NCBI RefSeq assembly: GCF_001592755.1
Contig: NZ_LUKF01000002.1
Coordinates: 121,435-185,434, forward strand
Length of the DNA stretch: 64,000 nucleotides
Direction of reading: 5' to 3'
From: Bdellovibrio bacteriovorus
GTDB taxonomy: Bacteria > Bdellovibrionota > Bdellovibrionia > Bdellovibrionales > Bdellovibrionaceae
Shown here: positions 34,902 to 43,626 of the stretch, piece after piece
How positions within the stretch are numbered: the first letter of the stretch is position 1
Layout: the number at the start of each line of letters is the position of its first letter
Notes under the pieces: model-generated
What the model saw: only the letters and a program-made list of their open reading frames with translations
Told to the model about the DNA's origin: nothing
Databases searched by the model: none
Program-made: the position numbers and the translations under genes

Positions 34902-36083
34902 ATGGAATTAACAGCACTGCAAACTTTAGCCTTTTCGGCCCTGGTCGTTTATTTTGGTCGCTTCTTAAAGAAGAAAATTCACTTCATTGAAAAATACAAT
35001 CTGCCTTCTCCGGTGATCGGCGGGTTTGTTGTGGCGTCTGTTTTAGCAATCTTAAAAAGTTATGGCATTTTTGAAATCAAGTTCACGAAAACTTTTGAAG
35101 AAACTTTGATGATCGCTTTTTTCGCATCCATCGGTTATTCCGCCTCATTGAAACTTTTAAAAGAAGGCGGAAGAACTGTCGTGTTCTTTTTGGCTTTGAC
35201 GGTGGGCGGATTGATCCTACAGATTCTTGCCGGCATTGGCGCCGCAAAACTTATGGGCTTACCTCCTTTGATGGGCGTGCTTACGGGCGCTGTTTCTTTA
35301 ACTGGAGGCCCAGGAACGTCTTTGGCGTTTGGACCGCTGTTTGAAACAGCAGGTATCGAAGGCGCTTCTGTTATTGGACTGACAACTGCCATGGGAGGAA
35401 TTCTTTTAGGTGGCCTCGTAGGAACTCCGCTAGCGACGTATCTTATTAATAAACGTCGTTTAAAAGCCGTTATGGGAAGTGAAGTTGAAGCCGTCAGCGA
35501 AGCACCACTGCTTCATGCTCGCATTGGCAGCGATCTTCTTTATCACTTTCTGGCGATGGCGTTGATCATGGGTCTAGGAACAACCTTGAGCCCTTGGATT
35601 AACTCTTTGGGAGTGACCCTTCCGATTTACATTGGCTCGATGATCATCGCGGCTATTTTCAGAAATATCGAAGACGTGAAACCTGTTTTTAAGATCAAAG
35701 CCGAATGGATCGAAGAAATCGGCGCCGTTTCGCTGACGCTTTTTATCGCAACGGCAATTATGTCCTTGAAACTAGATGAACTTCGCAATGCGGCCTTGCC
35801 CATCTTAATATTTTTGGCTTTGCAGGTTCTTCTTGTCGCAATCACGGCTTTGGGACCCGCGTTCTGGGTCGCGGGAAAGGACTACGAGGGAGCCATCATC
35901 AGTGCGGGATACGTCGGCTTTATGATGGGCACTTCGGCCAATGCGATGGCGAATATGTCATCCCTGGCCCAGAAGTATGGTCCGGCACCAAAAGCGTTTT
36001 TGGTCGTCCCCTTGGTGGGTTCGTGCTTCATTGACTTTATCAATGCCGCACTCATCACCTTCTGCTTAAATTATTTTGGATAA
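34902..36083 (+). CDS. gltS: Sodium/glutamate symporter
   Basis: Predicted inner-membrane Na+-coupled glutamate importer. The 393 residues, about ten to twelve helices, show the GltS repeats: SLTGGPGTSLAFGPLFE and the second-half GFMMGTSANAMANMSSLAQKYG, along with LPSPVIGGFV near the start. Length is normal. It is in line with an organism that uses amino acids as carbon and energy source. The stop is one base from the stop of the convergent KH-domain gene. Confidence 0.93.
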   Translation: MELTALQTLAFSALVVYFGRFLKKKIHFIEKYNLPSPVIGGFVVASVLAILKSYGIFEIKFTKTFEETLMIAFFASIGYSASLKLLKEGGRTVVFFLALTVGGLILQILAGIGAAKLMGLPPLMGVLTGAVSLTGGPGTSLAFGPLFETAGIEGASVIGLTTAMGGILLGGLVGTPLATYLINKRRLKAVMGSEVEAVSEAPLLHARIGSDLLYHFLAMALIMGLGTTLSPWINSLGVTLPIYIGSMIIAAIFRNIEDVKPVFKIKAEWIEEIGAVSLTLFIATAIMSLKLDELRNAALPILIFLALQVLLVAITALGPAFWVAGKDYEGAIISAGYVGFMMGTSANAMANMSSLAQKYGPAPKAFLVVPLVGSCFIDFINAALITFCLNYFG

Positions 36084-36084
36084 A

Positions 36085-36342
36085 TCAAACAACAAGTTCG
36101 ATGATGGCGCGGAATCCGTGATTACCCGCCATCGCGCCGATGATATTACGTAACGACGTGATATTCTTTCCTTGAGAGCCGATCAACTTACCACGAAATT
36201 CTTGAGGCAAAGTGACTTTGTAAATCGTTGTTTTTTCGCCGGCATTAAAAGTCACTTCTACGTTGTCATAACAAGACGTCATTTCTTGAATCACACTCTG
36301 TAAAACTTTTGCCAAACGATCTCTAATTTCATTTTCCTGCAT
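36085..36342 (-). CDS. KH-domain RNA-binding protein (KhpA-like)
   Basis: Predicted small RNA chaperone. The core (about 85 residues from ATG 36342) holds a KH fold with the nucleic-acid-binding loop KLIGSQGKNITSLRNII, a GxxG-type motif (GSQG). Starts are uncertain: a GTG at 36360 has GGAGG nine bases upstream and would add six residues, and longer ATG starts exist at 36390 and 36393. KhpA proteins are usually 75-90 residues. Its partner KhpB/Jag is not in the window. Confidence 0.85.
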   Translation of the reverse strand: MQENEIRDRLAKVLQSVIQEMTSCYDNVEVTFNAGEKTTIYKVTLPQEFRGKLIGSQGKNITSLRNIIGAMAGNHGFRAIIELVV

Positions 36343-36631
36343 TATCGTATCCACTAGCACAAAATCATTCCTCCGCTCGAACAACTTCATCATGCTGATG
36401 TATGAAATCGTGAGCAATCATCACCTGTATTTCTGGTCCACATTGTGTTCCACCAATATATCAGGACAACACCCCCGAGGTGTTACCACAAAGATAAACT
36501 TACCGACACCATCCGGTTAGATATTTTTTTGTTAGCTTTTAGTCGCAGAGAAAAATACGAATAAATCCTATAATAGTTGTTAAAATCCAGTTTCAGCTAA
36601 ACATTGGCAAATTTGAAATACCTTGCTTTAA

Positions 36632-36643
36632 CAAAATATTTTG
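36632..36643. promoter_or_regulatory. 12-bp palindrome before the Rieske-flavodoxin gene
   Basis: CAAAATATTTTG is a perfect palindrome ending 13 bases before the start codon at 36657. The position suits an operator. The rest of the 36418-36656 gap is AT-rich, with a short stem-loop at 36468-36484 that lacks a T tract; I see no gene there. Confidence 0.35.
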
Positions 36644-36656
36644 ATTGAAATAGGCC

Positions 36657-37748
36657 ATGACATCGAACTGGCATCGCATTGGCACTCTTTCAGAACTTAA
36701 ATCCAAACCTCTGCAACAAGTGGAAGTTGGTAAAACAAAAATCGCATTGATATACCGTGACAATAAGTTTAGTGCGATTTCGGGCACCTGCAATCACGTC
36801 GGAGGTCCTTTAGGAGAAGGTCGCCTTGAAGGTGACTACGTCGTGTGCCCTTGGCATTACTACAAGTTTCATTATCAAACTGGCGAAGGCGAACCTGGAT
36901 TTGAGTGCGATAAAGTTGCCAGTTATTCAGTGAAAGAGGTCGACGACGAACTGTGGGTTGATCTTAAGCCCGCCTCCCCTCAACACAAGCAGCCTCACGC
37001 CCCTCACCCATTGGCTCGCAAACCCGAACGTGTTGATGGCCCACTTCGTGTGATGGGAATTTCTACGACAGTGATGGATTCTAAAAATCCCCGCGTGTCG
37101 ACTTCGGAACTTCTTTTGGATGCCGCACTGAAATATGCGCAAAGTAAAGGTTATGAAACACATCTTCACACCTTGCGCGATCTTCACTTCCGCCACTGCG
37201 AAGGCTTTTACTCTAAGGCCGCAAGAGCTTGTACCTGGCCCTGCTCGATCACCCAAATGGACCCGAACGACCAACTGGAAAAAGTTTACGAGGACATTGT
37301 GCATTGGGCGGATGTGATTCTTTTAGCCACGCCGATTCGCTGGGGATCCGCAAGCTCGCTTTACTACAAAATGGCAGAGCGACTGAACTGCATTCAAAAC
37401 CAGATCACGACCCACAATAATCAACTTATCTGCAATAAAGTCGCGGGATTCATCATCACCGGCGGACAGGACAATGTGCAGGCCGTCGCGGGGCAAATGA
37501 TGGGCTTTTTTTCAGAGCTGGGTTTTCACCTTCCGCCCTTTCCTTTCATCGCGCACTCGCTGGGATGGAGTATGGAAAACATGGAACGGAATGTCCGCTA
37601 CGTGCAAAAAAGTCAGGCCCTTGTAGAGTCCGCCGAAGAACTTTTGGATCGCGCGGCAGGTCTGGCAAGCTCGTTGATTGCTTCCCATGATGCGCACCAC
37701 CTGCACCACCGTGCGGGCAGAAAAGGCGAAAAAATCCTAGTCGACTGA
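36657..37748 (+). CDS. Rieske [2Fe-2S] domain fused to flavodoxin-like FMN reductase
   Basis: This 363-residue protein joins two redox modules. Residues about 4-105 form a Rieske domain with ligands in CNHVGGPLGEG and CPWHYYKF. Residues about 125-345 form an NADPH-dependent FMN-reductase/flavodoxin fold with an initial MGISTTVMDSKNPRVST phosphate loop, LLATPIRWGSASSLYYKMAERL and FIITGGQDNVQAVAGQ. There is no signal peptide, so it is cytosolic. Electrons could pass from NAD(P)H through FMN to the Fe-S centre or the reverse; the partner and substrate are unknown. A cluster of Cys (CEGFYSKAARACTWPC) in the flavin half might bind a metal or form a disulfide. Confidence 0.87.
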   Translation: MTSNWHRIGTLSELKSKPLQQVEVGKTKIALIYRDNKFSAISGTCNHVGGPLGEGRLEGDYVVCPWHYYKFHYQTGEGEPGFECDKVASYSVKEVDDELWVDLKPASPQHKQPHAPHPLARKPERVDGPLRVMGISTTVMDSKNPRVSTSELLLDAALKYAQSKGYETHLHTLRDLHFRHCEGFYSKAARACTWPCSITQMDPNDQLEKVYEDIVHWADVILLATPIRWGSASSLYYKMAERLNCIQNQITTHNNQLICNKVAGFIITGGQDNVQAVAGQMMGFFSELGFHLPPFPFIAHSLGWSMENMERNVRYVQKSQALVESAEELLDRAAGLASSLIASHDAHHLHHRAGRKGEKILVD

Positions 37749-37857
37749 CACGCCTTTTCGCCTATTTGGTCCCCTGTCAAAGATTCAAACACTTCATAAG
37801 CTCTATGCCGTTTATTACGGGGAATGAGACTTGCTTTGGCCTTTTGCAGGAGGCCTT

Positions 37858-38247
37858 ATGCGTCGCTGGAGTTTAATTCTTTTTGCTCTTTTTTCTGCGT
37901 TTCAAGCGTACAGCTCTAACGCCTGGGCTTGCCATTGTATTGCGGACCCTTATTCAAAAAAGTACATCTATTACAAAAAAACTTGGTACGGCACTAAACG
38001 TAAATGGACTTGTGAATACAAGTGCCAAGACATGCGGCAACAACAAACCGTTGTCGTTGGTACGCATGAAAACTGGTATATGTCGGATAAGGGGTTAGAG
38101 GGCATCTGCGACGGCCTTCATTACGTCAATCGCTACAATAACTACGTGAAAGACTTTGTCTGGACTTTTGATGAAGCACGCCATTTTGATGCGTCTGAAT
38201 CGACATCCACAGAGCTAAAAACCTGGAATGCGGAGAAGTGCCGCTAA
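37858..38247 (+). CDS. Small Cys/Tyr-rich exported protein
   Basis: This is a 129-residue exported protein. ATG 37858 is set by GCAGGAGG six bases upstream and gives a signal peptide (LILFALFSAFQAYSSNAWA). The mature part starts CHCIADPYSKKYIYYKKTWYG and is rich in Tyr, Trp, Lys and Cys. Family unknown to me; probably a disulfide-bonded periplasmic or secreted protein. Confidence 0.8.
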   Translation: MRRWSLILFALFSAFQAYSSNAWACHCIADPYSKKYIYYKKTWYGTKRKWTCEYKCQDMRQQQTVVVGTHENWYMSDKGLEGICDGLHYVNRYNNYVKDFVWTFDEARHFDASESTSTELKTWNAEKCR

Positions 38248-38291
38248 CTCGCCCGAGGTCTGGCTTTAACCCTGTTTTCCCCCTGGTAAAG

Positions 38292-38311
38292 AAAGATTTG
38301 CTAATCTTTTT
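38292..38311 (+). terminator. Weak AT-rich terminator
   Basis: Stem AAAGATT / AATCTTT, loop TGCT and a short T tract between the Cys/Tyr-rich protein gene and the next lipoprotein gene. The stem is AT-rich, so termination would be partial. Confidence 0.45.
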
Positions 38312-38389
38312 AGAAGGAGTTTCTTCGTAAACCGAGTCCTTCTTCCAAGCTTTTGCCACAACTGACGAACTCGCCAGCCGAAAACCGGG

Positions 38390-39217
38390 ATGAAAAAATT
38401 TATTTTAATTGCAACCTGCGCCCTCAACTTTTCTGCCTGCGCCCGCATGGATATTGCCGTCAACTGGGCCGATACTTTTATCGCCGGACGCGTCGACGAC
38501 TACTTCGATATTTCTTCAGAACAAAGCAAGAATTTAAAAAAGTCACTGCAAGGTGACTTTAAAAAAATTAAAACCGAAGTGCTTCCTCAATGGATTGACA
38601 GTGCCAAACAATTAGAAAAAGACGTCGCCACTAATTCGTTGGACGAACAGAAGGTCAACACCGCGTTCGATCTTGTGATTTCCAATGTGGAACACTTCAC
38701 CTCCCACTTTTCCAAAACAGCCGTGGACTTCATTGCTTCAACGGATGGAGATCAGCTCAGCTATTTTCAAAAGTCTTTTAAAGAAAAAAATGAAGACGAT
38801 CTGAAGGACATCCGTTCAAAAAAGTACGAAAAAAATCAAAAGAAGCGCTACTTCAAGTACTTTGAAATGTTCATTGGTGACCTTTCCAAAGAGCAATCCG
38901 CTTTGATTGAAAAGCACCTTCAGGAAACACCCTATCCCGCTGAACTTAAAATTAAAAATCGTGAACATGTCTTTCAAGTGTTCATGCAAAAGCGAGCGCA
39001 CCCCGAAGAACTTAAGAATTTTGTCGCCCAGTTTTCACAGCAACCTGACGCCTTCAATCTTCCCGAATTCAATGAGGCGGTAAAGAAATATCAAGTTCGC
39101 CTCAAATCACTGCTCACGCAGGTGCTGACGACTTTAAGTCCAGCACAGAAGAAAGAACTTTGCGACAACCTGCTTGAAAAGGTGGCTCAGTTAGAGAAAA
39201 TCCGCGGCCGCTCTTAA
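38390..39217 (+). CDS. DUF6279-type lipoprotein
   Basis: Predicted lipoprotein of 275 residues with a lipobox FSAC at Cys17. The segment after it, VNWADTFIAGRVDDYFDISSEQ, resembles the start of DUF6279 lipoproteins, a family of unknown function; the rest is a helical, Lys/Glu/Gln-rich domain. No ribosome-binding site precedes the ATG. GCCGAAAA, one base different from the FliA -10 octamer, lies five bases before it but lacks a -35 element. Function unknown. Confidence 0.78.
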   Translation: MKKFILIATCALNFSACARMDIAVNWADTFIAGRVDDYFDISSEQSKNLKKSLQGDFKKIKTEVLPQWIDSAKQLEKDVATNSLDEQKVNTAFDLVISNVEHFTSHFSKTAVDFIASTDGDQLSYFQKSFKEKNEDDLKDIRSKKYEKNQKKRYFKYFEMFIGDLSKEQSALIEKHLQETPYPAELKIKNREHVFQVFMQKRAHPEELKNFVAQFSQQPDAFNLPEFNEAVKKYQVRLKSLLTQVLTTLSPAQKKELCDNLLEKVAQLEKIRGRS

Positions 39218-39240
39218 GTCTAGTTCCCCTGAAAACTGCT

Positions 39241-39267
39241 GAAAATTCCAGAACGTTCCGCCGATAA
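39241..39267 (+). promoter_or_regulatory. Sigma-28 (FliA)-type promoter of the glutaminase-like gene
   Basis: GAAAATTC, 11 bases, then a perfect GCCGATAA (39260-39267), the FliA spacing. The start codon lies eight bases after the octamer, so the transcript should have a leader of only one to three bases; no ribosome-binding site exists in the gap. Confidence 0.65.
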
Positions 39268-39275
39268 GAAGAGCG

Positions 39276-40037
39276 ATGAAAGGCTTGCTTGCTCTTCTTT
39301 TCAGTTTGAATGCATCTGTGGTTTCCGCGAACGACGGTTTGCATTCCTTTGTCAAAGGCCTGGATACCACCCTTAAATATGTCCATCGCGCAGATTCGCG
39401 TCCTTGCGAAAATGAAGCTTTGATCCCGGCCTCTTCACAAAGTGCAAAGTATCAAGGCAAAGCGGTCACGGCACTTTCTGAATCCGATGCGCAAGCTTTG
39501 TTTCGCGAAATGCAGTCACACACCGAAATCCCCTTTGATTTTGCCATCGCCGGCTGCGAAGAACGCGCTCACGAAATGTCGCGCCTTATGCTGCTAAAAG
39601 GCGTCCGCCCTTTAAAAATGTTTGCCTCTGTGGATGAAAACAAATCTCCGCGACTTGAAGTCCCGCATCCAAATGGCAAAGACAAACGCCGCTGGAAATT
39701 CCATGTGGCGCCACTGGTGATGGTGCGAATCAACGGTAAAGAGGTCCCTTACATCATTGATCCGTCCATGGAAAAAAAGGCCGTGCCTTTGCAAGAGTGG
39801 AAAAAGCACATGACTTTGCATGATCCCAAAATTCCAGTGATGATGGATGCAACAATAGCTGAGCAGTATGACATCTCGGGACGTTATGTCCGTCCTTTCA
39901 GCGACGAAAGCTGGAATCGCGCCAACCAAGAAAAGCTCAAAGAGTTTAAAGAATATTCAAAAGATCCTGACGGAGAAAACAATTATCTTTTCCAGATGCA
40001 ACGGGATCTTGAACGTATGGATATGATGGACAACTAG
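39276..40037 (+). CDS. Exported protein-glutamine-glutaminase-like enzyme
   Basis: Predicted secreted enzyme of 253 residues, with a signal peptide (LLALLFSLNASVVSA). The pattern FDFAIAGCEERAHEM (Cys94), RRWKFHVAPLVMV (His143) and YIIDPSM (Asp162) matches the Cys-His-Asp triad and spacing of bacterial protein-glutaminases, which deamidate glutamines in proteins to glutamates. The pro-region typical of the Chryseobacterium enzyme is short here (about 20-75). Targets are unknown; in a predator, prey proteins are an obvious guess. It has its own sigma-28-type promoter. Confidence 0.82.
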   Translation: MKGLLALLFSLNASVVSANDGLHSFVKGLDTTLKYVHRADSRPCENEALIPASSQSAKYQGKAVTALSESDAQALFREMQSHTEIPFDFAIAGCEERAHEMSRLMLLKGVRPLKMFASVDENKSPRLEVPHPNGKDKRRWKFHVAPLVMVRINGKEVPYIIDPSMEKKAVPLQEWKKHMTLHDPKIPVMMDATIAEQYDISGRYVRPFSDESWNRANQEKLKEFKEYSKDPDGENNYLFQMQRDLERMDMMDN

Positions 40038-40154
40038 CTGCCAATCAGCAAATCAGATTCTTGTTTAAATGACTAATTATTAATACTTCATTTTTTCCTA
40101 CTTGGGCCCTCTGATCCGTCAGATATTTATAGCCAGGACAGGCTACGAGGTCCC

Positions 40155-42704
40155 ATGAAAATAAAGATCAATGACAAAACCAAACGTGTCGGATTCTACC
40201 TTGTCGGTCCCTTGTGTATCGCGCTTCTTGCTGCGTTTATTTATTTCACTCGCTACACGCCTTGGGAAATACCCAACCCTGCCCCCTTCTTAGTTCTTAT
40301 CGTTATTCTTTCTTGTTTTTACGGCGGATTCAAACCGGGCATCATAACCAGTTTACTGGCCTGGCTTTACATCGCCTACTACTACAGCTCCTTGAATTCG
40401 GTGATTGACCTTCAAGAAGACATGCAAAAAAGACTTATCAGTTGGGGATTGACCTTCCCCGCCGTCAGCATTGCCGTGGGACTTTTAAAAGGACGTTCAG
40501 AAGCCCATCTTCAAAGAGAGATCAATCAACGACGCCTTCGTGAAGAAGAACTGCAAGGTTCCGAAGAGCGCACCCGCGCGATTTTAAACTCTGCCAATGA
40601 TGCCTTTATTGCCATTGATACGAATAGCCGTATCCGCGAATGGAATGTCCAAGCGGAAAAAACTTTTGGCTGGACTCGCGAGGAAGTGATAGACAAACGT
40701 TTAACCGACATCATTATTCCCGAGGACTATCACAAAGCGCATTTGCAAGGCTTGGATCGCTTTCGTTTAACCGGCGAAGGCCCCATCATCAACAAACGCA
40801 TCGAAGTTCCCGCGAAACACAAATCTGGTTTAATCATCATGGTTGAGCTGACGGTCTATCCCATCCGAAGAAAAGATGAATTGATCTTCGGCGCATTCTT
40901 AAGGGACATCACTGAAAAAAAACACGAGGATCAGCTTAATATTCTTCAGTATCAGATCACCCGCATCCTAACGGAAGAAAGCACTTTGAAAGCGGCGGTT
41001 CCACGAATTCTTGAAACTTTGGGTGTGGGACTTAAATGGCCTCTTGTTGAACTGTGGCTGACCGACAAAAGACGTCAAAACTTTTACTACACTGACAATT
41101 GGAGTGAAGCTCCCGAACTGCGCGATAAGTTTTTAAGCATCAGTCACCAACTGTTCCTACCAAAGGAAAAAGGCCTCTTCCCGCAAACTGAAGGAGTGCT
41201 TCACCCTGTTCACATAACCTCCGCGCTGAAAAACTCTGACTATCCGCGAGCTAAAGTAGTCGAAGTCGCGGGTTTTCAATCTTTGATTTACTGTCCCCTG
41301 GTAGACAACGACATTATCGGGACTCTTTGCTTTTTGCACACTGAAAAAATCGCGCCCGATAAGCGTATGATGGAAACCTTAGATGATATTTCAAAACACA
41401 TCAGTCTATTCATCCTGAGAACCTGGGCCGAAGAAGATCTCACCCGTCTTTCTAAGGAGCTAGAAATCAAAGTTCAACAGCGCACCGAAGAGCTTGCAAT
41501 CGTCAACATGCAACTCAAGAAAGAGGCCGCTGAAAAACAAGTTCTTTACGAACAAGCGCAAACCGCCAATCGCCTGAAAGACGAATTTCTAGCGACCATC
41601 TCGCATGAACTCCGAACACCGATGAATGTGATTTTAGGACATAGCGAGCTTCTTTATGGTAACGAGTTGAATGAAAACGAAAAACAAAAATCTATTGAAG
41701 CGATTTACCGAAACACCAAAGCGCAAGTTCACATCGTTAGTGATATCCTGGATGTTTCACGATTCATCACCGGACGCGTGCAATTGCATCTGGAAGTGGT
41801 TGATATGGCCGAAATCGTCGCGATGGCTGTGGAATCTATTCTGCCAGCGGCCAGTGCGAAAAACATTGATGTGAACGAAGTCAATTGTGGAGAGTGCTAT
41901 ATCTCTGGAGACCCAACAAGGCTTCAACAGATTCTTTGGAATTTGCTTTCGAATGCGGTGAAGTTCACTCCCCGCCATGGAAAAATTTTGGTGAAGCTTG
42001 AAAAAAATGGCTCCAATATTATTCTGACGGTTCGTGATTCGGGTAAAGGAATAGATCCCGCATTCTTACCTTATGTCTTTGAACGCTTTCGTCAGGAAGA
42101 CTCAAGCACAACCCGAAAATTCGGCGGACTGGGATTGGGCCTTGCTATTACGAAAAATCTTGTCGAAGCTCATGGCGGCGCTATTCAGGTTCACAGTGAT
42201 GGTAAAGGCACCGGTGCGACCTTCACTGCCATCTTCCCGATCACCGCCTTACGTCTTCCCGTCATTCCACCAGTTAAAGATTCCGAAGGACATGTGTCCT
42301 CGCGTTTACCGCTGAAAGGAATTAAGATCCTGGTCGTCGATGATCAGCCCGATGCCCAAGCTTTGATTCGCACAATCTTGAAGAAAGCCGGAGCCGAAGC
42401 CACGGTCACTTCGACAGCGACAGAAGCCTTTAAGCTTTTAATAAAAATCAAACCGGATGTCTTGATCAGTGATGTGGGCATGCCCGAAAAAGACGGTTAC
42501 GAACTGATTAGCATGATTCGCCGGTTGCCGGCAGAAATGGGAGGCAACGTGAAAGCCATTTGCTTGACGGCCTATGCCCACGAAGAAGATCACAAGAAAG
42601 CGTTGGATACGGGCTTTAATGAACACTTAGCAAAACCTGTTGAAGCAAAACAATTGATTCGCTCTGTGAGTAAATTAGTGGGACGTTATGTCCCTTACCA
42701 CTGA
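40155..42704 (+). CDS. Hybrid sensor kinase (DUF4118-PAS-GAF-HisKA-HATPase-REC)
   Basis: Predicted membrane kinase of 849 residues. It has an N-terminal DUF4118-like block with about three to four helices (10-110), a PAS domain (about 135-255), a GAF domain (about 265-425), a short coiled coil, HisKA (His in ATISHELRTPMNVILG), HATPase (NLLSNAVKFTPR, RDSGKGID, GLGLGLAIT) and a C-terminal receiver (about 725-845) with Asp in DVLISDVGMPEKDGYE. The receiver implies a phosphorelay or autoregulation; no output domain is attached. GAGG precedes the ATG. Confidence 0.92.
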   Translation: MKIKINDKTKRVGFYLVGPLCIALLAAFIYFTRYTPWEIPNPAPFLVLIVILSCFYGGFKPGIITSLLAWLYIAYYYSSLNSVIDLQEDMQKRLISWGLTFPAVSIAVGLLKGRSEAHLQREINQRRLREEELQGSEERTRAILNSANDAFIAIDTNSRIREWNVQAEKTFGWTREEVIDKRLTDIIIPEDYHKAHLQGLDRFRLTGEGPIINKRIEVPAKHKSGLIIMVELTVYPIRRKDELIFGAFLRDITEKKHEDQLNILQYQITRILTEESTLKAAVPRILETLGVGLKWPLVELWLTDKRRQNFYYTDNWSEAPELRDKFLSISHQLFLPKEKGLFPQTEGVLHPVHITSALKNSDYPRAKVVEVAGFQSLIYCPLVDNDIIGTLCFLHTEKIAPDKRMMETLDDISKHISLFILRTWAEEDLTRLSKELEIKVQQRTEELAIVNMQLKKEAAEKQVLYEQAQTANRLKDEFLATISHELRTPMNVILGHSELLYGNELNENEKQKSIEAIYRNTKAQVHIVSDILDVSRFITGRVQLHLEVVDMAEIVAMAVESILPAASAKNIDVNEVNCGECYISGDPTRLQQILWNLLSNAVKFTPRHGKILVKLEKNGSNIILTVRDSGKGIDPAFLPYVFERFRQEDSSTTRKFGGLGLGLAITKNLVEAHGGAIQVHSDGKGTGATFTAIFPITALRLPVIPPVKDSEGHVSSRLPLKGIKILVVDDQPDAQALIRTILKKAGAEATVTSTATEAFKLLIKIKPDVLISDVGMPEKDGYELISMIRRLPAEMGGNVKAICLTAYAHEEDHKKALDTGFNEHLAKPVEAKQLIRSVSKLVGRYVPYH

Positions 42705-43097
42705 TTACGCTTCCTCTTGATTGCGCATGTGATCCGCGAGTCTTAAAAGAGAATGTAAAAGCTCCGAACGCAAAGGCTCTTGAACATTTTCGTCTTCGAA
42801 AGCTTGCACCATGCAAAGCATCCATTGATCGCGCTCTGATTTACCGATTTTAAAAGGCAGGTGCCGCGCACGCATACGCGGATGACCATACTTTTCAATA
42901 AAAAGACTGGGCCCGCCCAACCATCCACTTAAAAACATAAAAAGCTTTTCTTCGCTCCCTTGAAGATTTCCAGGGTGCATGTCTCGCACACCTTTGGCTT
43001 CAGGCATAGTGTCCATGATTTGATAAAAGCGCTTTACGATGCGGCGAAGAACTTCTTCGCCTCCTAAAAGTTCATAGGGAGTTTTATTAGTGTCCAT
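42705..43097 (-). CDS. Group II truncated haemoglobin
   Basis: Predicted cytosolic haem protein of 130 residues from ATG 43097. Features of trHb2/GlbO are PYELLGGEEVLRRIVKRFY at the N terminus, SGWLGGPSLFIEKYGHPRMRARHLPF with the proximal His in RARH, and the Trp of RDQWMLCM. These globins bind O2 tightly and deal with nitric oxide or oxygen stress. The start overlaps the end of the upstream membrane-protein gene by 11 bases. It fits with the low-oxygen respiratory genes elsewhere in the window. Confidence 0.92.
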   Translation of the reverse strand: MDTNKTPYELLGGEEVLRRIVKRFYQIMDTMPEAKGVRDMHPGNLQGSEEKLFMFLSGWLGGPSLFIEKYGHPRMRARHLPFKIGKSERDQWMLCMVQAFEDENVQEPLRSELLHSLLRLADHMRNQEEA

Positions 43098-43548
43098 TAA
43101 CTTCTTCAATATATTTAAAATAAGCCTTGCAGTAGGCGCTTTCTGTTTTAGCACGATTATAACGAATTGCCTTGTCCATTTTTCGCGCACTACATCGATT
43201 CAAGCCAGGGCCTATTAAACCTGTGGGGCGGCTCTTAATTATATCTGACATCTCTATCTGACAGTCTCCGCGAGCTTTCTGCCATAAGGACTGACAAAGC
43301 CCATGATCTAAGCTGTAACAGACACCTTGAGGCGTCGCAGATCCACAAGGCTCTTTGGCTAAGTCCTCTTCAATCATTGCTGGCGAAACATAGGTCGCAA
43401 TAACCACAATAAAAAGGATAATCAAGACGACAGTTCCAATGCCGTAGTCAATGTAGCGAGAGCTCAAGGTGTACTTTGAGATCGGCTTAAAAAACATCAA
43501 AAGCAAACAGGCAATAAGTATGAGGCAATAGATGATGGTTTCTAGCAT
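43087..43548 (-). CDS. Two-helix membrane protein with Cys-rich domain
   Basis: A 153-residue protein with two N-terminal helices (IIYCLILIACLLLMFF and IGTVVLIILFIVVIATYV) followed by a Cys-bearing domain (CGSATPQGVCYSLDHGLC ... CSARKMDK) that probably lies in the periplasm. I do not recognise it. It is translationally coupled to the truncated globin gene, which hints at a link to oxygen or nitric oxide, but that is only context. Confidence 0.75.
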   Translation of the reverse strand: MLETIIYCLILIACLLLMFFKPISKYTLSSRYIDYGIGTVVLIILFIVVIATYVSPAMIEEDLAKEPCGSATPQGVCYSLDHGLCQSLWQKARGDCQIEMSDIIKSRPTGLIGPGLNRCSARKMDKAIRYNRAKTESAYCKAYFKYIEEVNGH

Positions 43549-43590
43549 CCCTTTATTATAGAGCCCGAAGATTCCCGAGCCAAATTACTT

Positions 43591-43619
43591 TTGACGAAAA
43601 GCTTTGGAGCTTCAATAAT
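43591..43619 (+). promoter_or_regulatory. Near-consensus sigma-70 promoter, likely leaderless
   Basis: TTGACG (43591-43596), a 17-base spacer and AATAAT (43614-43619), one mismatch to consensus in each hexamer. The start codon at 43627 is seven bases after the -10, so transcription should begin at or next to the A of the ATG. Confidence 0.7.
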
Positions 43620-43626
43620 TATACAG

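Noticed and set aside
36468-36484. AACACC / GGTGTT stem-loop in the khpA to Rieske gap
   Set aside because: No T tract on either strand and no gene ends nearby, so not called a terminator.
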